Shown here: positions 48,233-59,432 of the stretch, one piece after another
How the letters are laid out: the number at the start of each line of letters is the position of its first letter
How positions within the stretch are numbered: the first letter of the stretch is position 1
NCBI GenBank assembly: GCA_036362985.1
Contig: JAYGXS010000004.1
Span: 32,176,632-32,240,631, forward strand
From: Ligula intestinalis
Lineage: Eukaryota > Platyhelminthes > Cestoda > Diphyllobothriidea > Diphyllobothriidae
Reading direction: 5' to 3'
Length of the DNA: 64,000 nucleotides
Translations under genes and position numbers: made by a program
The notes under the pieces: generated by a model
Told to the model about the DNA's origin: nothing
What the model saw: only the letters and a program-made list of their open reading frames with translations
The model's database searches: none

Positions 48233-49793
48233 CAGAATTCCTAACCACTGGGATCTCCGCAACTCCACAGGACTCGCTAATTTGCACAGAATCGGACTTA
48301 AATTGAAACACCCCACAGTGATCGTCATCTAGGACCAGCACAGTGGCCACACTAGGGTCTACAAGACGAAGGTCTATAGGTTTGGTCGACCGAACGACCT
48401 TCAGATTGTTCAAGCGGATACTGAAATGTTCGTCTTCTTCGAATACTTCATCATCAATGATGGCAATTGATATTTGCTTGTGAGTTTCGTTTGCATTAAA
48501 TACTAAAGTTCCACTTGCAGGAACGTAATCCTCATTAGCTACAGCCGTACCGTCTTCGGTGCAATAGTCTACAGAAATTGTGGCATCCATATCACCTCCT
48601 TTTCGGAAAACCGTCACGCCGAAAGTACCAACGTTTTCCATGACTGTGTAATGACCAGGGCTGAAAAAAACTTGTTGTGTCTCCGGCCCGTAAATCTCCT
48701 TTACTTCAACTGTTTGTATTGACATTTTGCGTTCAATTTTAGCCTTTGTAATGACGCTTCCACCGCCCGTCAATGCCCGAGTCGCCTGCATACGATATAG
48801 GGCTCGCGACTTTGGCCCTTTATTCAGAACCTCGATTTGGGCAAGTTCTTCAAGTTCCTTTGTATCGATGTTTGGATGTTCCTTCCTGATGTTCCTCATA
48901 ACTTCCACATATTCCAGACGGGTGCGTTCAAATGCATCTTTTGGATCTTCAGAGTCTTCGTCTGAGAGCGTTAAGGCTGGGACTTTTCCGTTTAACTCAA
49001 TTTCTTCCTCCGTGAAAGATTTAACTGTTTTCCGGGCACTATAGCGTTTTCTTAAAAACCTCTTCTGGACCAGCTTCCTATCTGCAATATAAGCGGTTAA
49101 GACGGTGACTGGAAAAAATATGAACGTCAACAGCGCTTCCCATACAACAACTTCATCAGGCGAGGAAATCGCGATTATAAAATATAACCATAGATAGGCG
49201 AAGATACTCCATGTGGATGTGACAAAGAAAACGCTCAGGTGCTTGATCCGTCGAACAGAACCTTTTGGTATGACAATGATACAAACACCAATGATAACAA
49301 ACATATTGAACGCCGCAGATCCAACTATCGTCCCCGGTCCTAAATCACCGGCTTCAAAATTTTTTCCACAGATTTCAATAATGGAAAGCAGAATTTCGGG
49401 CGCCGAAGATCCAAGTGCCATTAGTGTGAGATTGGAAACAGTTTCGTTCCAAATTCGCACAGAAATGGTTTGTTTCTCTCCTGATTTTGTTTTAATGACT
49501 ATTTCTTTTTCTTTGCTCGTGATCACCTCAATCGCTGCCATAAACCGGTCGGCAATTATTGAAACGCCGAGAAAGCAATAAAGAAGTGCCAGAAAGTACA
49601 CTATAGACCTTGCTGCTTTGTCCCCAATAAATGTTGTGTTAACAGGCTTCCAAACAGGGAGAAGTAATCCAGGTTTGCATTCGATTTGTTTCAGTGAAGG
49701 GCAAATGCCATCCACAAGCTCCATAGCAGAAGCGCCGTAGCCAAGTAAAAGTATTACAAGGGTGGTCCATGCATTTAAGGGCTTGAAAGGCAT
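48233..49793 (-). CDS. NCX exon 1: membrane domain, XIP-like region, CBD1, start of CBD2
   Basis: This exon encodes 520 residues plus one base. The Met at 49793 is the first in frame, with an upstream in-frame stop and no earlier ATG. Residues 9-24 are a hydrophobic signal-like segment and Asn52 (NTT) is a possible glycosylation site. Further hydrophobic spans lie near 62-82, 118-140, 155-175, 186-209 and 215-236. The alpha-1 repeat carries GSSAPE at 128-133 and GSAAFNM at 158-164. A basic stretch at 239-258 sits where the autoinhibitory XIP segment lies in NCX. CBD1 spans about 371-491, with the acidic Ca2+ ligand runs IDDEVFEEDEHF (446-457) and DDD (489-491). CBD2 starts at about 494. The exon ends GAATTCTG before GTAAGT, phase 1. 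The residues seen are consistent with a working exchanger. Confidence 0.96.
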
Positions 49794-50480
49794 TTTTGTT
49801 ATGGAAAAAAAGTGCCCATAAACGTCTTCGTATTTTTCAATCTTTTTGTTAAGATCTCCTTCAAAAATCTACAAGATCCACAATGCTAACAATAGCCACA
49901 ACCTCGCCTATGACATTCCGCGTAAAGTAAGTGTGATTTACGTAAGTAGACGCATGGTTGGCTAGTTCAAGGTCGCCAGTTGACTCCAAGTTCACAAGGT
50001 TTACATCACAATTCACAAACGTTTAATGCCTCGGTTATGAAGATGTGCATTGCGAATCAACTGCTATTCCTGCTACAAGTTGTAAATACGGCTGGATCGG
50101 CAATTATTGCAAGGTTCTAGTTGGTACTTTTTGAGACTTCGAAATTAGCTAATGCTCAATTCATAATTCTTTTATTTACTAATTCCTTCGAAGTGATGCT
50201 TATAAAACATAGAATCTAAAGTTTGCGTAAAATACATTGAATACTCATTTCCTTTGTGGGTTGGACGCAGTGCCGCCGTGGATAGCAGTACTCTCCTAAA
50301 CCAATGGCCGATTTAATAAGCTCCATCGGAAAGCTGTTAAGTAGGTTCCATTTGTGTGCTATTGCTTTTGAGTAGTGTCCAAAGTTGACGGTAATATGTT
50401 AACGCCTTTGCTCTCCTTTTGCCCAAATAAAATTGGAAGAATTAACAAAAATGACAGAAGCTGCTGCGCCTAGTTTATGT
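49794..50480. other. Upstream flank of the NCX start codon
   Basis: No gene is seen. The first 100 bases upstream of the start codon (minus strand) have stops in the coding frame and probably hold 5' untranslated sequence. I saw no certain TATA box, initiator or acceptor site. Flatworm genes often receive a trans-spliced leader, so an AG acceptor used for that may be hidden here. The Ty3/gypsy insertion at 50485 lies about 700 bp from the start codon. Confidence 0.3.
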
Positions 50481-50484
50481 ACAC
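50481..50484 (+). repeat. Target-site duplication ACAC, left
   Basis: ACAC precedes the 5' LTR and recurs right after the 3' LTR at 56239-56242. A four-base duplication fits Ty3/gypsy integration. Confidence 0.65.
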
Positions 50485-50998
50485 TGTGGGCTGTTGGTCC
50501 AACTTTTGCGTCGTTTAAATTTATCAATTTTCGAATTTCGTTTGAACTCGAAATACAAAACTTCAGCTTCCGACCACATGCTCCTCGCTAGCTACTTTCT
50601 TGCTTACAACTCTCCACGGCTAAATTTCTTCCTCGACTGCCGCTGTTTCTTTCGCCCTTCAACGACACCTTTCTCTGGTGATCATTCCCGGGCTCAGGAG
50701 AATCCTACAGTAATTTATCAACGAGATTTCTCTCAAATATCACGATTTCGGCCCACGAAATTGGAGCCCGGTCTTCACGAAGTCATTCTTTGGCAAGTCA
50801 ACTTCTTGGTTATTGCTGGCGAGGATCGTGAGTCGTATAATTTCCTAATCTTCATTGTTATCGTTGTAGACCGTTTTTACGCTTCTTCTGCTAGAATAGC
50901 CTGATAATTTACTCACTAGAGGTAAGCTTTCACTAGAACGTTTTCCATTGCGTTTTCGCTAAGATGTTTTGTGTATTTGTGGTGATAAAGCCTCTACA
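50485..50998 (+). repeat. 5' LTR of CsRn1-like Ty3/gypsy element
   Basis: Starts TGTGGGCTGTTGG and ends CCTCTACA (TG...CA). It aligns along its whole length with 55712-56238, with scattered substitutions and small indels, roughly 85-90% identity by eye. The long open frame inside it (50494-50904) has a counterpart in the other LTR and is not taken as a gene. The divergence suggests an old insertion. Confidence 0.85.
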
Positions 50999-51002
50999 AT
51001 TT

Positions 51003-51016
51003 TGGTGACCCCGTTT
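51003..51016 (+). other. Primer-binding site, tRNA-Trp type
   Basis: TGGTGACCCCG starts four bases after the 5' LTR. CsRn1-group elements are known to use tRNA-Trp, and this string is the form seen there. The tRNA identity is recalled from the family, not checked against a tRNA in this window. Confidence 0.65.
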
Positions 51017-51142
51017 CTATCGTTCTCCACGTCTTCCTATTCAGTCCATTCATCCGTTTTTCCCGTTTGACTCCGTTGTTCATACTTTTTTTTCGACATG
51101 GGTGACGGACACCAACAATTTTTCCGCACCCAAAGAAGATTG

Positions 51143-51571
51143 TCACTTTAAGTCACTTTATTAAGGGAAGAAGGCTTTCGCCCCTGAGCTCCCTATTCAT
51201 AGCCAAAAATCGCATAATAGGTCCACCGTAGCAGTAGTACATAATAGAAATGTAGGCTTAACATCAGCGATGAGTGTGAGCCAGTTGCAAGGTGCTGCTG
51301 CTGACACTTTGTTCATTATATGTGCCACAGTTTTTCAGCAAATGAGAATAAAGTTCGTGTTTAAAAATGTCAACAGTATCTGAGAGGACCACATCTTCCG
51401 GGAGTCCGTTCTACGCTCAAATGACCCTCTGAGAGAAAGCGTTTCGTCGAACGTCGATGCGGGCCGGTTTCCTCTGCAGTTTAAAGGGATGATCTAGCAG
51501 ATGGTCAGTCTGAGCCAATTCGAAGAAATCTTCAAATTCTAGGGCGCAGTCTTGGCCTCTAACAATACGGT
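51143..51571 (-). mobile_element. 5'-truncated LINE nested in the Ty3/gypsy gag
   Basis: This segment is the inverse of 58558-58995: same C-terminal RT coding tail (TDHLRG region, IDVRRNA, ERVIGAWNGL-type sequence, broken here), same 3' untranslated block with CTATTCATAGCC and GCTTTCGCCC, and the same terminal TTAATAAAGTGACTTAAAGT. It splits the gag start (51098) from the capsid part, so it entered after the LTR element. No clear target duplication was found. Confidence 0.75.
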
Positions 51572-54500
51572 GATGCTGCTTCTAGCAAGTCGTATACACC
51601 AGCCGATCATGACGAGCCTCAGGCTTTTCAGATATCCGTTAAGCTTCCCCAGTGCGAGGTTCGCGATCCAACCGTCTGGTTCAAACAAGTCGAGGCCGTT
51701 TTCGCCTCACGTCAGATTACTAGCAAGCGTACGTCGTACAGTACTTACCATTTGATGTCGCTTTCACAGTCCAGGACCTCCTTGATCCTATCCTTAAATT
51801 TAAGCCCTACTTTTGCTCAAAACAATCTATTCTCCACGTATGGGGCAATCCGCCGACAGTAAGCTTCGTCAGCTCCTCAATGTCGAGCTTGGCAATCAAA
51901 CTACTTCTGCTCTGCTGTGCCACGTGCGCCACTTGCCTGCTGGTCGCACATTAGACGATGCTATTTTCCGTCGCATCTGGATAGATAAATTGCCCCATCC
52001 AATGCAACAGGTTCTTGCCCTACTCGACGATGATGTTCCGCTGGCTAAACTTGCGGAGCATGCCGACTGAATTCAACACTGTTATCCAGGTACTAGTTCG
52101 TACGCTTTAAACCAAGCCTCGACCTCAGTACCACAGCATGCCGTCTCCCAAGTTTCCGCCCCACGATCCGACCGTCAGCCTGATAGTATTACGCAGCGGA
52201 AGTCCACTAAATCGCTTGGTACCTCATCCCCGAGGTCTAGTTCACCTTCAAAACCGATACGACACGTTCCAGTCAACGGAGATGACGACCTGCAGGTTCT
52301 TTAAGAAACTGTCAGGTTATTGTGCTCTTAAATGAGCACAATGTGTTCTACACTCAAACGGATACAATCCGGTCGTCCCTCTGCAAACCGCAATCACTCT
52401 AATTCAAAAGAGCGTGCAGACGATAAAGTCTGCTGTTACCACCACACGTTCGGCCCGGATGCTATTAAATGCGTCCCATCTTGTTCTTACACATGACGTT
52501 TCCGTTCGGGAAACGGCACCGCCAGCCAGTACTGGCATCACAGTCGCCTCTTTTATGTGACCGACAAGTCCACAGGGTTCCATTTCTTAATCGAAACAGG
52601 TGCCTAGGCAAGCGTTTTACCACCATTTCGTCGTCATCATCTACAGCCATCGCAGTTTACACTGCGGGCTGCGAACAACACTTCTATCGCCACGTTCGGT
52701 CAAAGGTCCCTGACTTTAGACCTCGGGCTTCTACGCCACTTCCAATGGGTTTTCATCCAGGCCGACGTCCAGTTGCCTATCATTGGAGTGTACTTCCTGA
52801 CGCATTTTGGCCTCACAGTTGACCTCAAGCATCAGAAGTTACTAGAACCTACAACTCAGCTGTTTACTGTTGGGGTAGTTTCGCGTGAGCCTTCCGCTGT
52901 CATCCACTTGGCCGTATCAAGCCCGCCATTTTCTGACATCTTGGGGAATTATCCTTCCCTCTCTAAGCTTTGTCAGTTTACGGAACAGTTTCAACACGCT
53001 ATTCGCCACCATATCATTACCACCGGCAGACCAGTCCATGCTCATCAGCGTAGGCTTCATCCCGAGAAGCTGCAGGTCGCGAAAAATGAATTCGAGTACA
53101 TGTTGAATTAGGGTATTATCCGACCTTCGTCCAGTCCATGGGCTTCACCACTGCAAAGGACATCTGATGATTGGTGGCCATACGGTGATTATCACGCTCT
53201 TAATCGATCTACAGTCCCTGACCGGTACCCGATGCCCCATATTCATGACTTTTCCCATAAGTTTGCTGGTAAGACGATTTTTTCCAAGATTGACCTCGTG
53301 CGAGCATATCACCAATCCCCGGTCGCGGAGGAGGACATCCCTAAACCGCCGTCACGACCCCATTCGGCCTGTTTAAATTCCTTCGCATGCCTTTCGGTTT
53401 GCGGAACGCGGCCCGAACGTTTCAGCATTTTGTCGATGGCATTTTGCGCGGTCTCTCCTTAACGTTCGTGTACATTGACAACCTCCTTGTCACAAGATCT
53501 TCCCCCGAGGAACACGTTAAACATTTACGCCAAGTTTTCGATCGTTTTCAACAAAATGGTGTACAACTAAACGTCGATAAGTGTCTTTTTGGCGCTACTT
53601 CTCTGGATTTTCTTGGCCAAGATCTTGACCAACTTGGGATCACACCCTTACTAGAGAAGGTGCAAAGCATGTTCTCTTTTACAGCCCCGAAGTCCATAAC
53701 TCAGCTCCACCGTTTCATCGGCCTAATCAACTACTACCGGCGTTTCATACCAAATTGCGCCGCCACCCTGGCACCTTTGACGGATCCTTTGAAGTCAAAA
53801 ACCAAGTCGCTTTAACTTTCACCCAGTGTTCTTGAGGCATTCAAGGCAGCCAACAAAGCACTCGCGGATGTCACACTGCTTCATCATCTGAGCACCGATG
53901 CTGATACACAGCTTATTCTGACCACCGATGCCTCAAACATTGCCGTCGGCGCAGTTCTGCAGCAACAGGTCCACGGACAGTTGCAGCCACCAGCTTTCTT
54001 CTCCCAGAAACTTCAGCCGGCGCAGACTCGCTATAGTACTTTCTCGCGTGCACTTCTCGCCATTTACCTGGCCATCCGACATTTTCGCCACCTACTCGAG
54101 GGCAGAGATTTTCAGGTCCACATGGATCACAAACCTCGCACTTATGCCCTCAAAGCTAAGCCCGATCGATATTCGCCGCGTGAAGTACGTCACCTTGACT
54201 ACATCTCTCAATTCACCTCAGACATACGTTTGGTCCACGGTGATGAGAATGTCGTTGCTGATGTTTTGTTCCGTCCAGAGGTCAACGCTCTTATCACCAC
54301 GTTAGACCTGGCGAAGCTTGCGGAAGCGCAGGCGCTTGATGGCTCCATCATTGAAATGCTTGCGTGTTCTGTGCTTCAGCTGCGTGAGGCTCCCCTCCCC
54401 GCAGCACCAGGCTCTATCATGTGTGATTTTTCTACAGGTACCCCTTGTCCTACCGGAAGGTCCTACCGGAAGGCTGTTTTCGACCACTTCCATTCGCTAT

Positions 54501-55698
54501 ACCACCCCGGTGTTCGTGCTGGCCGCAAACTCATCGCAGCCCGTTTCGTCTGGTCAAAGATGAACACCAACATTGCTACCTGAATTAGGCAATGCTTAGC
54601 CTGCCAAAAGAATAAGGTCCAGCAACACAACGTTTCACCCCCCAGCACTTTCGTGGTTCCCGACGCCCGTTTTCAACACGTCCACATGGACTTAGTCGGC
54701 CCGTTACCCCCATCACGCGGTTTCACGCACATTCTGACCGCTGTTGATCGTTTCACACGATGGCCCATCGCCAATTTCATCTCGGATACCTCGGCAGAGG
54801 ATATTGTCATGGCTTTCCTTACGCACTGGATAGCCAACTTTGGTGTTCCAGTTTCTCTCACCATTGAACGCGGAAGTCAGTTTACATCTGCACTCTTCCG
54901 TGAGTTCGCCAAACTGCTCGGGTGCTCGCATATCACTACCACTGCCTATCACCCAGCATCAAACGGCCTCGTTGAAGCCTTCACCGTCAGTTGAAGTCCG
55001 TGTTGATGCCTCAGCCTGCCCCGCATAACTGGAGCGACAACCTGCCGTTCGTCCTCCTCGGCATTCGCTCGGCTGTTAAGGAAGACATTCAATGCACTGC
55101 CGCTGATCTCGTGTACGGCACATTCCTTTCGTTTACCTGGTGAGCTCGTGCAGTCTTCCTCCTTCACCCCTGACGCCACGAACAACTTCGTACAACAGCT
55201 GCAGCAACGCATGGCCGCACTGCGCCTATCGCTCACACGCACGACACCTCGACGCGTTTTCGTGCACGACGACTTGCACACAACCCCATTCGTGTTTGTC
55301 CGGCACGACGAAAATCGCAGGCCCCTTTGCTCGACATACGTTGGTCCCTTTAACGTGTTTGAATGAAAGGACAAATATTTCATCATTCAAAGGGGTGATG
55401 CTACTGATACGGTCTCCATCGACAGACTGAAGGACGCCTACGTTGAATGCACTCCACCATCACCTGGTCCATCCACTTCCACGGCACCTCCTCCTGCACT
55501 CCACCTGCTGCCCCCAGTCAACCGCCACCCTTTCCACCCAAACCTACCTCCATCAATCTCACCCCCCCTCCCACTTCTTTCCCCCCTTCCGCTCGTTCCG
55601 GTAGACATGTTCGTTTTCCTACCAACTTGCGAGACTTTGTTGTTGAAACTTTTTGTACATCTTCCTTTTGTCGAGCGTTTGTAACCCACCAATGCTCT

Positions 55699-55708
55699 GG
55701 TGGGGAAG
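55699..55708 (+). other. Polypurine tract of the Ty3/gypsy element
   Basis: GGTGGGGAAG lies three bases before the 3' LTR, the expected site for plus-strand priming. Confidence 0.6.
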
Positions 55709-55711
55709 TTA

Positions 55712-56238
55712 TGTGGGCTCTTGACCAAACTTGTGCGTTGTTTAAATTTATAAATTTTCGAATTTCGTTTGAACTCGAAATACAACACTTCCGCTTCCAA
55801 CTGCGTGCTCCTCGCTAGCAACTTTCTTGCTAAAACTCTCCACAGCTCAATTTATCTCCTCAACTGCCGCTGTTTCTTTCGCCCTTCAACGACACCTTTC
55901 TTTGGTGATCATTCCTGGGTTCAGAAGAATCCTACGGTAATTAATCAACGAGATTTCTCTCAAATCTCACGATTGCGACCCATGAACTTGGAGCCCGGTC
56001 TTCATGAAGTCATCCTTTGGCAAGTCAACTTCTTAGTTATTGCTGGCAAGGATCGTGAAGAATTGAAGTGATTCGTATCATTTCCTTATCTTCATTGTTA
56101 TCGCTGTAGACCATTTTTACGCTTCTTCTGCTAGGATAGCCTGGTAAATTACTCACTAGAGGTTAGCTTACACAAGAAAGTATTCCATTGCGTTTTTGCT
56201 AAGACGTTTTGTATAGTTGTAGTGATAAAACCTCTGCA
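55712..56238 (+). repeat. 3' LTR of CsRn1-like Ty3/gypsy element
   Basis: Starts TGTGGGCTCTTGACC and ends CCTCTGCA. Matches the 5' LTR end to end; ACAC follows at 56239-56242. Confidence 0.85.
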
Positions 56239-56242
56239 ACAC
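56239..56242 (+). repeat. Target-site duplication ACAC, right
   Basis: Partner of 50481-50484. Confidence 0.65.
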
Positions 56243-57170
56243 TTAGAGTAACAAAATACATTGGCTTTTTGAGGTAGGGTAGTCGCGTAGTTTAAATGCT
56301 GCAGCAGCGTATTTCTCTCAAGGCTATTTTGAGTGTCTCCAGGGGCTAAGGCATTACAATCGCCTCTGGCAGATAATTCTGCTGTTCCACGCACGGTTGG
56401 GGCAGAAAAGTCTTCCTCATATCCAGTCTTCTCTAGCGCACATGTAGTTGGATGCCGCGGAGGTTAGTTGTAATGGCAAGTTGGATGACGTCACTGCATA
56501 AGTAGGTTTGGTCCAAATCATGCAGGATACAGAAAGTTTATATCAATCCTCCATGTAGCTGCGTAAAGCTCAGAAGATAGAGTACAAGTTACTTTAGGTA
56601 GATCTCGTATGGCAGAACGTTTTGAACTGTAACTAGTTTTGGCGACGCCTCGGTAAGCTTTGGAGTAGTTTGGTGTCCTGCTGCGCCCAGGGTGTCAAAG
56701 CCTGCATCGCACATAGGAGCTGTGGCCTTAAAAGCGTACAGAAACTTAAGAAATGTGTTCTTCACCGAAAACTGCACACAATTCAGTGTAAGCTAGACAG
56801 TATTTAAAGCACGTGATCGGACCGATGCTGTAAGAGCGGCCATGTACGGAATCCTAGCTCGCTGTCCTTAATCAGCGTCTTTTAGTGACTAATATCAAGC
56901 TAAAGACTGACTTTGCTCGGCTGTCAACAATGGACAATCGACGTCTTCTCTACTGGCATTACTAAGCATGGTTACTTGTACTAGCATCAGTAGTATTTGA
57001 ATATAACTAATCTAAACAGTAACTTAGTACTACCTCTCAGGTAATATCAGTCTTGTTACTTGCTACTTGTTTTCGTTTGCAATTCTATTGCTCTTCTTGC
57101 AATTTGTGTTACTAGTATTAGTCCCCGTATTCATAACTAAAATAGTAGTACTTTTATCCTAGATTTTAGC
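56243..57170. other. Intergenic, nothing identified
   Basis: No repeat, RNA or coding motif was recognised. Short frames on both strands lack domains and codon bias. Confidence 0.4.
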
Positions 57171-57234
57171 ATCAATACAAATTTCTCCATCGGAAGCCTT
57201 TAGCACCCCCCGAAGATTCTCCACTAAGAGATAA

Positions 57235-57350
57235 GCTGTTTTCTCGTTTTCGCTCTCTTTCTTGTTTTCTTTCTCCCGTTTTTGTTTCTTTCTTTCCCTT
57301 TTTTCTCTCTCTTTTGCTCCCTTCCCCCGTCTTTCGCCTTAGCTTCTTCT
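57235..57350 (+). repeat. Polypyrimidine low-complexity tract
   Basis: A run made almost entirely of C and T (tttct, ccctt and similar). Its complement produces a Lys/Glu/Arg-rich minus-strand frame (57172-57468) that is a composition artefact. Confidence 0.7.
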
Positions 57351-57464
57351 TTTCTTGCACAGCCTGCTCTACAGAGTTCAGCTGCGCCTCGTTTTCCCGT
57401 TGCGCCCTGCGGCAGATTAGGAATGGAATGAGCTCAACCCACAGCACATTTCTTTCCTCATTTA

Positions 57465-57905
57465 ACATAATCTGATGCGCTTGAAGCTATCGCGGTGCAC
57501 TAAAAGCCGTGGCTTAACGGGTTGCAGACTCACGGGATAACTTGGACTCCGAAGTCAGTCTAGCGTGTGTCTTGTTGAGTTGAGTGGCTTACTGCGGGCT
57601 GAGAATAAGGCTCAATGGCTCCTTTTGTACGTGACCCTCATGTCGCTCCAACGCGGGAATCTACCTAGAGAAGGATGCTGTTAGTGCGCGTATTGAATGT
57701 TGGTGGCGCCAGCTACTTACGCCCTCCCCTATCTGCGGTGTGGGGTAGATCCGATGAGTCTAATTTAGCTGTAGTCACCACCGCTGCCTTCAGCTTGCTG
57801 AAGCTCGAGATGGGCATTATCGAGAGCGACGGTCAAACTGTCGTGTGCGTGTATGTTGGAGAACTGAATAGTTGAACCTTCAGGATTTGGTTCACAGTAA
57901 ATTTT
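57465..57905 (+). repeat. Dispersed repeat family D, plus-strand copy
   Basis: It starts ATGCGCTTGAAGCTATCGCG, continues GCACTAAAAGCCGTGGC, ACGGGATAACTTGGAC, GAGTGGCTTACTGCGGG and ends with GAGCGACGGTCAAACTGT. It matches the inverse of 35210-35720 block by block. A 66-codon frame (57675-57875) ends MGIIESDGQTVVCVYVGELN and is not recognised. The GC content is above that of the surroundings. Confidence 0.6.
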
Positions 57906-58223
57906 GAGGTATTTATTTTCTTTACCAGTTTAAGGTGCTGGCTGGCTGCCCGTCTTAAGTGTCAGGTGCATGGGAGTCATAATTCCAGCGGGCGTATCGT
58001 GTTCTTGTAAATACGTGACTGTACGTAAAAGAATATAAAGTTACTTCGAATTAATAAATCAGGCGCGATCGCAAAAAAGCAGGAGTAGTCAGTTACAGAG
58101 TTATTCAGACCGCCGGACAGACTCCGGATGATTGTCCCTTATCTTTAAATTCTAGTTCAAATACCATGGCCTAGGATTCTGTCATCCATAAAGGGGGTAA
58201 GCTAACTAGCCTAAACTGAATAT

Positions 58224-59000
58224 TTGTGTCTCCTGAATCAGGTCAGATCACGTCAGGTTTTATTGAGAAAAATGTTGGTAAATACCTTTGAACTGCTTGC
58301 GATTAGGCGAAGATTCGTCAACATTGACAAGGAGCTCTTCAGGAAAATCTACGGAGCGCTTGTTCGGTCCCACTTGGAGTATGCTGTCCAGGCCTGGCGT
58401 CCGTGGTTCAAGAAGGATTACCTGCACCTGAAACGAGTGCAGGCGAGGGCAACAAAGATGGTCAAGAATCTTGGCCATCTGCTTTATGAAGACAGACTGA
58501 CCGAACTTGATCTTTTCCCTCTCAATTATAGGCAACTCCGCGGGGACCTCATACAAACCTACCGTATTGTTAGAGGCCAAGACTGCGCCATAGAATTTGA
58601 TGATTTCTTCGAATTGGTTCGGACTGACCATCTGCGAGGTCATTCTTTTAAACTACAGAGGAAACCGGCCCGTATCGACGTTCGACGAAACGCCTTCTCT
58701 CAGAGGGTCATTGGAGCGTGGAACGGACTCCCGGAAGATGTGGTCCTCTCAGATGCTGTTGACATTTTTAAACACAAACTTGATTCTCATTTGCTGAGAA
58801 ACTGTGGCAGATATAATGAACAAAGTGTCAGTAGCAGCACCTTGCAACTGACTCCCACTTATCGCTGACGTTAAGCCTACATTTGTACATTTGTATTATG
58901 TACTATTTTTACGGTGGACCTATTATGCGATTTCGGTTATGAATAGGGAGCTCAAGGGCGAAAGCCCTCTTCCCTTAATAAAGTGGCTTAAAGTGAATTA
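58224..59000 (+). mobile_element. LINE 3' fragment (CR1/Jockey-type RT C-terminus)
   Basis: An open frame of 214 codons from 58224 (first Met; similarity probably starts near 58240) encodes the thumb and C-terminal part typical of CR1/Jockey-like non-LTR reverse transcriptases: KIYGALVRSHLEYAVQAW, LKRVQARATKMV, LYEDRLTELDLFPL, RRLRGDLI-type RQLRGDLIQTYRIV, and VIGAWNGLPEDVV. The catalytic palm is missing, so the copy is 5' truncated. The 3' untranslated part ends TTAATAAAGTGGCTTAAAGT without a long poly(A). The frame is intact, suggesting a fairly recent insertion. A relative is nested at 51143-51571. Confidence 0.85.
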
Positions 59001-59430
59001 AACTCCCTATTGGTACAGAAAAGTTCATCAATGCATTTGTTTAGCAGCGTATTTCAGAACAGTGGCTTTGCCAGTAATCGGAACTGGGTAAGGAAGAGCC
59101 GATAGTAAAAAAAACTCCTTAGGCATTTTTCAGAAAGTCTTGGGGTTTGAATGCCATTTGAGAGATTTAAGGAGAGAACAGTCGGCCCTGGAGGTGAGGG
59201 GAGTATATTCGAATCGGATGGCCTGTGTTAAGAGTGTTTCAAGCATGTCAGGAGGAGCCCATCGCGGTTTTTGCCATAATCTCAAGGGTTTCACATTCTA
59301 GACAACAATTCCTGCCCAACTGTAAGCTTTTGATGGGCTTGAGGTAAGCCTATAATAAAGCTTCAAACAGTGTTATGCTACGCCAATGCTACGACTTCAC
59401 TTCCCTGAAACTAAGCAGCAGCTGTACATT
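59001..59430. other. Intergenic, nothing identified
   Basis: Moderately AT-rich; no coding or repeat signature recognised. Confidence 0.4.
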
Positions 59431-59432
59431 TA

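Larger units (their letters stand above)
7766..49793 (-). other. Na+/Ca2+ exchanger (NCX/SLC8 family) gene span, 5' part
   Basis: Five coding exons on the minus strand join into one partial exchanger of about 703 residues. Exon phases chain without conflict (1, then 2, 1, 0 and 1), every junction has GT/AG, and every exon matches consecutive parts of the NCX family. NCX proteins export one Ca2+ for three Na+ at the plasma membrane and are gated by Ca2+ binding to the cytosolic CBD1 and CBD2 domains. Family members are usually about 900-970 residues, so roughly a quarter is missing: the C-terminal membrane segments with the alpha-2 repeat, expected left of position 1. Introns are about 1.97, 3.06, 25.0 and 9.85 kb. 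NCX is favoured over the related NCKX family because NCKX lacks Calx-beta domains. The paralogue number cannot be decided from this window. Confidence 0.95.
51003..55700 (+). pseudogene. gag-pol of CsRn1-like Ty3/gypsy retrotransposon, inactivated
   Basis: Pieces lie in the usual order. The gag start is at 51098 and is interrupted by a LINE. Gag capsid parts (VWFKQVEAVF near 51680; 51813-52070) follow. A Cys/His box at 52428-52487 reads C-x2-H-x9-C-x3-C, the CHCC form of CsRn1. The protease motif is LIETGA (DTGA expected) followed at once by TAG. RT runs from about 52965-53815 with frame breaks and YIDN where YxDD is expected. RNase H (53900-54290) has TTDAS but Ala for the usual Glu in FSRALLA. 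Integrase (54460-55040) has an HH-CC finger broken by a stop and ERGSQF where DRGSQF is expected. A GPF-type C-terminal motif lies near 55345. The substitutions and several frame breaks make it dead. Confidence 0.85.

Noticed and set aside
48727..49581. Plus-strand frames opposite NCX exon 1
   Set aside because: They are shadows of the strongly conserved minus-strand exon.
50494..50904. 136-codon plus-strand frame
   Set aside because: It lies wholly inside the 5' LTR and its counterpart in the 3' LTR is shorter and altered.
57172..57468. Lys/Glu/Arg-rich minus-strand frame
   Set aside because: It is the complement of a polypyrimidine tract.
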